NCBI GenBank assembly: GCA_015179025.1
Contig: WHUX01000023.1
Coordinates: 186,001 to 250,000, forward strand
DNA length: 64,000 nt
Reading direction: 5' to 3'
From: Terfezia claveryi
Taxonomy: Eukaryota > Ascomycota > Pezizomycetes > Pezizales > Pezizaceae
Shown: one piece after another, positions 62,056 to 64,000 of the stretch
Layout of the letters: each line of letters starts with the position of its first letter
How positions within the stretch are numbered: position 1 is the first letter of the stretch
The notes under the pieces: generated by a model
What the model was told of the DNA's origin: nothing
Database searches by the model: none
What the model saw: only the letters and a program-made list of their open reading frames with translations
Translations under genes and position numbers: made by a program

Positions 62056-64000
62056 TCAGCCAAATAGCAAACATCTTACTAGCAACAGCCGGAAGGAGTC
62101 CCTGAGCGCCTTGTATTCGAACTTCCTCACTTTTCCTATTATTTCGTCAAAATACGACTTTGTCTTCTTATTCAGCAATTCGCCCTGCATTACCACCGCA
62201 TTCCTCTTGAATGTCGCAGGTCCATTCCTTTGGCCAAACAACATTCTATGGGATATCCATAGCTGGTGGAACATCTCAAAGCAGGTACTATATAGGGATT
62301 CTTCATCATTTGCGCAAAGAATCTGCTGGAAGCCTCTATCTGCATCAGTCTTAAAAAACGAGCCTGTAGGGCCCTCTCCCATCCACGCAATCATCTCCGT
62401 AATGCTGTCCACTGGTTCCGGATCCTTAGCTATTCGCTGGTTGACTAGCTTGAAGTCATGAGCTACCCTGCAGAATGCTGGATCATTCCGGTCTTTTGCT
62501 TCCTTAGCTGTCTTCACTATGGTAAGCTGGGTCCTATCAACACTGTCTGGTGGGGCTAGGGTGTAGATCCCAAGCTCTATGAGTGGGTCATTTTTCGCAT
62601 GGATAATAGCATCGTTCTGAGGAGTATATAGATGTCGCCCAGAAGCTGAGACTGCTGGGGAAGGATCCGTCCTAATGACCTTGTGGGGTATCGCATCGAT
62701 TTTCCCTAGGTCGAACTGGTTCCAGCTAAAAGCTCCTGCAAACTCGATCACATCCTCACATACCTCCATCACTGTGTCTTCTGGAACGTTCTGTCCGAAC
62801 TGAACAACCGACTTGATGAATTCCACTGTCAAGACTGCCTTATTCTTATCCACCCCCACAACCATGTCTTTATCCACCTCTATTAGATCCTCCACCTTAC
62901 TCTCTTCTTCAACCTCCGCTATCAAGTCCTTCTCACCTAGCAAATATGCTGCTCCTGGCGTTGTCGATATTGACAATAATGGGACCGACCTCCGGACTGC
63001 TGAGTCTATGGCCATTAGAGGTAGCCTCTTTCCCTTAATCTCCTTAATATCTTGCAACACAAATTCTGCGTCTATATCGATTTTCTCCTCCTGTAGGTGG
63101 GGCGAGCTGCCAGCTGTAATAGCTTCGCAAACCGCATGAATCGACAATCTCACTGGAATTGTTACCAGTACCCTCTGCCATCTAGGGAATAAAGCCGCTC
63201 CAACCTTATACATGAAGGACGTCCCCAATAACAACTGATAATTCGCTGTCTCCACAATATATACCTTAACTGCAAAGACGATCTCCCCTAGTTTGAAGAC
63301 AAATCGAGAGGCATGCCCAATGGGTGCAGAACTCACCCCGTCAGCCAGAATGAAGTCGATATCTGTGGTATTTTGCCATTCCGTGCCAGTCTGAATAACC
63401 GTGCTCATTGGAACAACCGCCACTACCGCCCCAGTATCCCACACCGTCAATAGCCCTTGGCTCTTGGCCGTTAAGCTCATTGACCATAAGCATCCTTCTG
63501 CTTCTCCTACCAGATCTTCTGGTATCTTGTCTACCTCGAACACTTCCCTTTCAGTGTACGTTTGCGAAAGCGCTTGGTATAGGGGTAAGGAAATAGGAGA
63601 TTCATCCAAGACCACTGATTTGTCATCTATCTTTGAAAACAGTCTTCTTCCTTCATTGCTCTTCAGCGGGGTATTAACCGCTTGCTCTCTAAAGTCATGC
63701 TTGAACGTTGATATAGTGGGTATGTTGTAGAAACACATCTTGTTGTTCCTATCCTCCGCAGCCACGAATGCCGTTTGAACTGAAGGTTTTGGAGCTTTCG
63801 TGCAGAATCAAGCAATATGGCCCTTCTCGCCACACTGATAGCACGATTTCTGCTGAGATACGAACTCTGTGAGTGTCGCTTGCCTCATGCCGACCACGCT
63901 TGCATATTGGGCAAAGAGGTGGCCGTTCTGCTGGGTTGGCCGTATTGGACGGGGTTGATGGGATAGTCGGATTTGATGCTGTAGTTGGGGCTGTGGCCCT
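62056..64000 (-). pseudogene. Gypsy polyprotein: zinc knuckle, protease, reverse transcriptase (continues off the edge)
   Basis: Near 63820 a CCHC knuckle (CYQCGEKGHIA-stop-FC) is broken by a TGA at 63810-63808 in place of Arg. The 569-residue frame 63765-62056 has the protease motif WDTGAVVAVVP (residues about 109-119), a long linker, and RT fingers and palm (FKTDADRGFQQI, FGQRNGPATFKRN). The catalytic YxDD box reads YFDE (in KSYFDEIIGK), which should be inactive. It ends at a stop next to a duplicated 15-mer (GCTATTTGGCTGATT). Gag lies beyond the window. Confidence 0.82.

Noticed and set aside
1..64000. CRISPR arrays, bacterial operons, secondary-metabolite clusters
   Set aside because: No spaced direct repeats of CRISPR type, and gene structure is clearly fungal; the few host genes do not form a pathway.

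Overview
The window looks like a gene-poor, transposon-rich stretch of a filamentous ascomycete genome (Pezizomycotina). The evidence is short (about 50-75 nt) phase-consistent introns with GTAAGT/GTATGT-like donors, fungal gene families (a large F-box protein, an ARMT1/DUF89 phosphatase, a CRIB-domain protein), a fungal-type 5S rRNA gene, and Copia, Gypsy, Tad-like LINE and pogo/Tigger-type elements with transition-type decay. Gene models were joined by hand from splice sites and reading phase; no database search was possible, so family names rest on motif recognition.

Layout. 0-6 kb: the N-terminus of a gene leaving the left edge (minus strand), then an eight-exon F-box gene (minus strand). 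6-11 kb: intergenic, with a 17-nt minisatellite and a small two-exon gene fragment at 10.2-10.65 kb. 11.6-13.3 kb: an ARMT1 orthologue (minus) that is intact except for one missing nucleotide. 13.3-27.4 kb: no host gene seen; one LINE 3' portion (16.8-17.8 kb) and an isolated LINE tail. 27.5-29.5 kb: a two-exon CRIB-domain gene (minus). 29.6-45 kb: no host gene seen; three more LINE tails and simple repeats.

45-64 kb is a transposon graveyard. It holds three related terminal-inverted-repeat elements with pieces of one unusual gene (a helix-turn-helix-like N-terminus and a coiled-coil-like C-terminus, with no transposase core seen), two LINE C-terminal relics, a 5S rRNA gene with a truncated copy, a frameshifted pogo/Tigger DDE transposase, and a decayed Ser-rich gene. 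Last comes a Copia retrotransposon (56.4-61.2 kb, minus) inserted inside the integrase of a Gypsy element that continues past the right edge.

The most notable signals are: a LINE 3' tail present five times, with an 18-nt hairpin whose paired arms covary; the TIR family carrying the undescribed gene; and the two Copia LTRs, which differ at 29 sites, all transitions, with 28 of the 29 having A/T in the same copy. That one-sided pattern is RIP-like. The three host genes show no visible cooperation and do not form a cluster.
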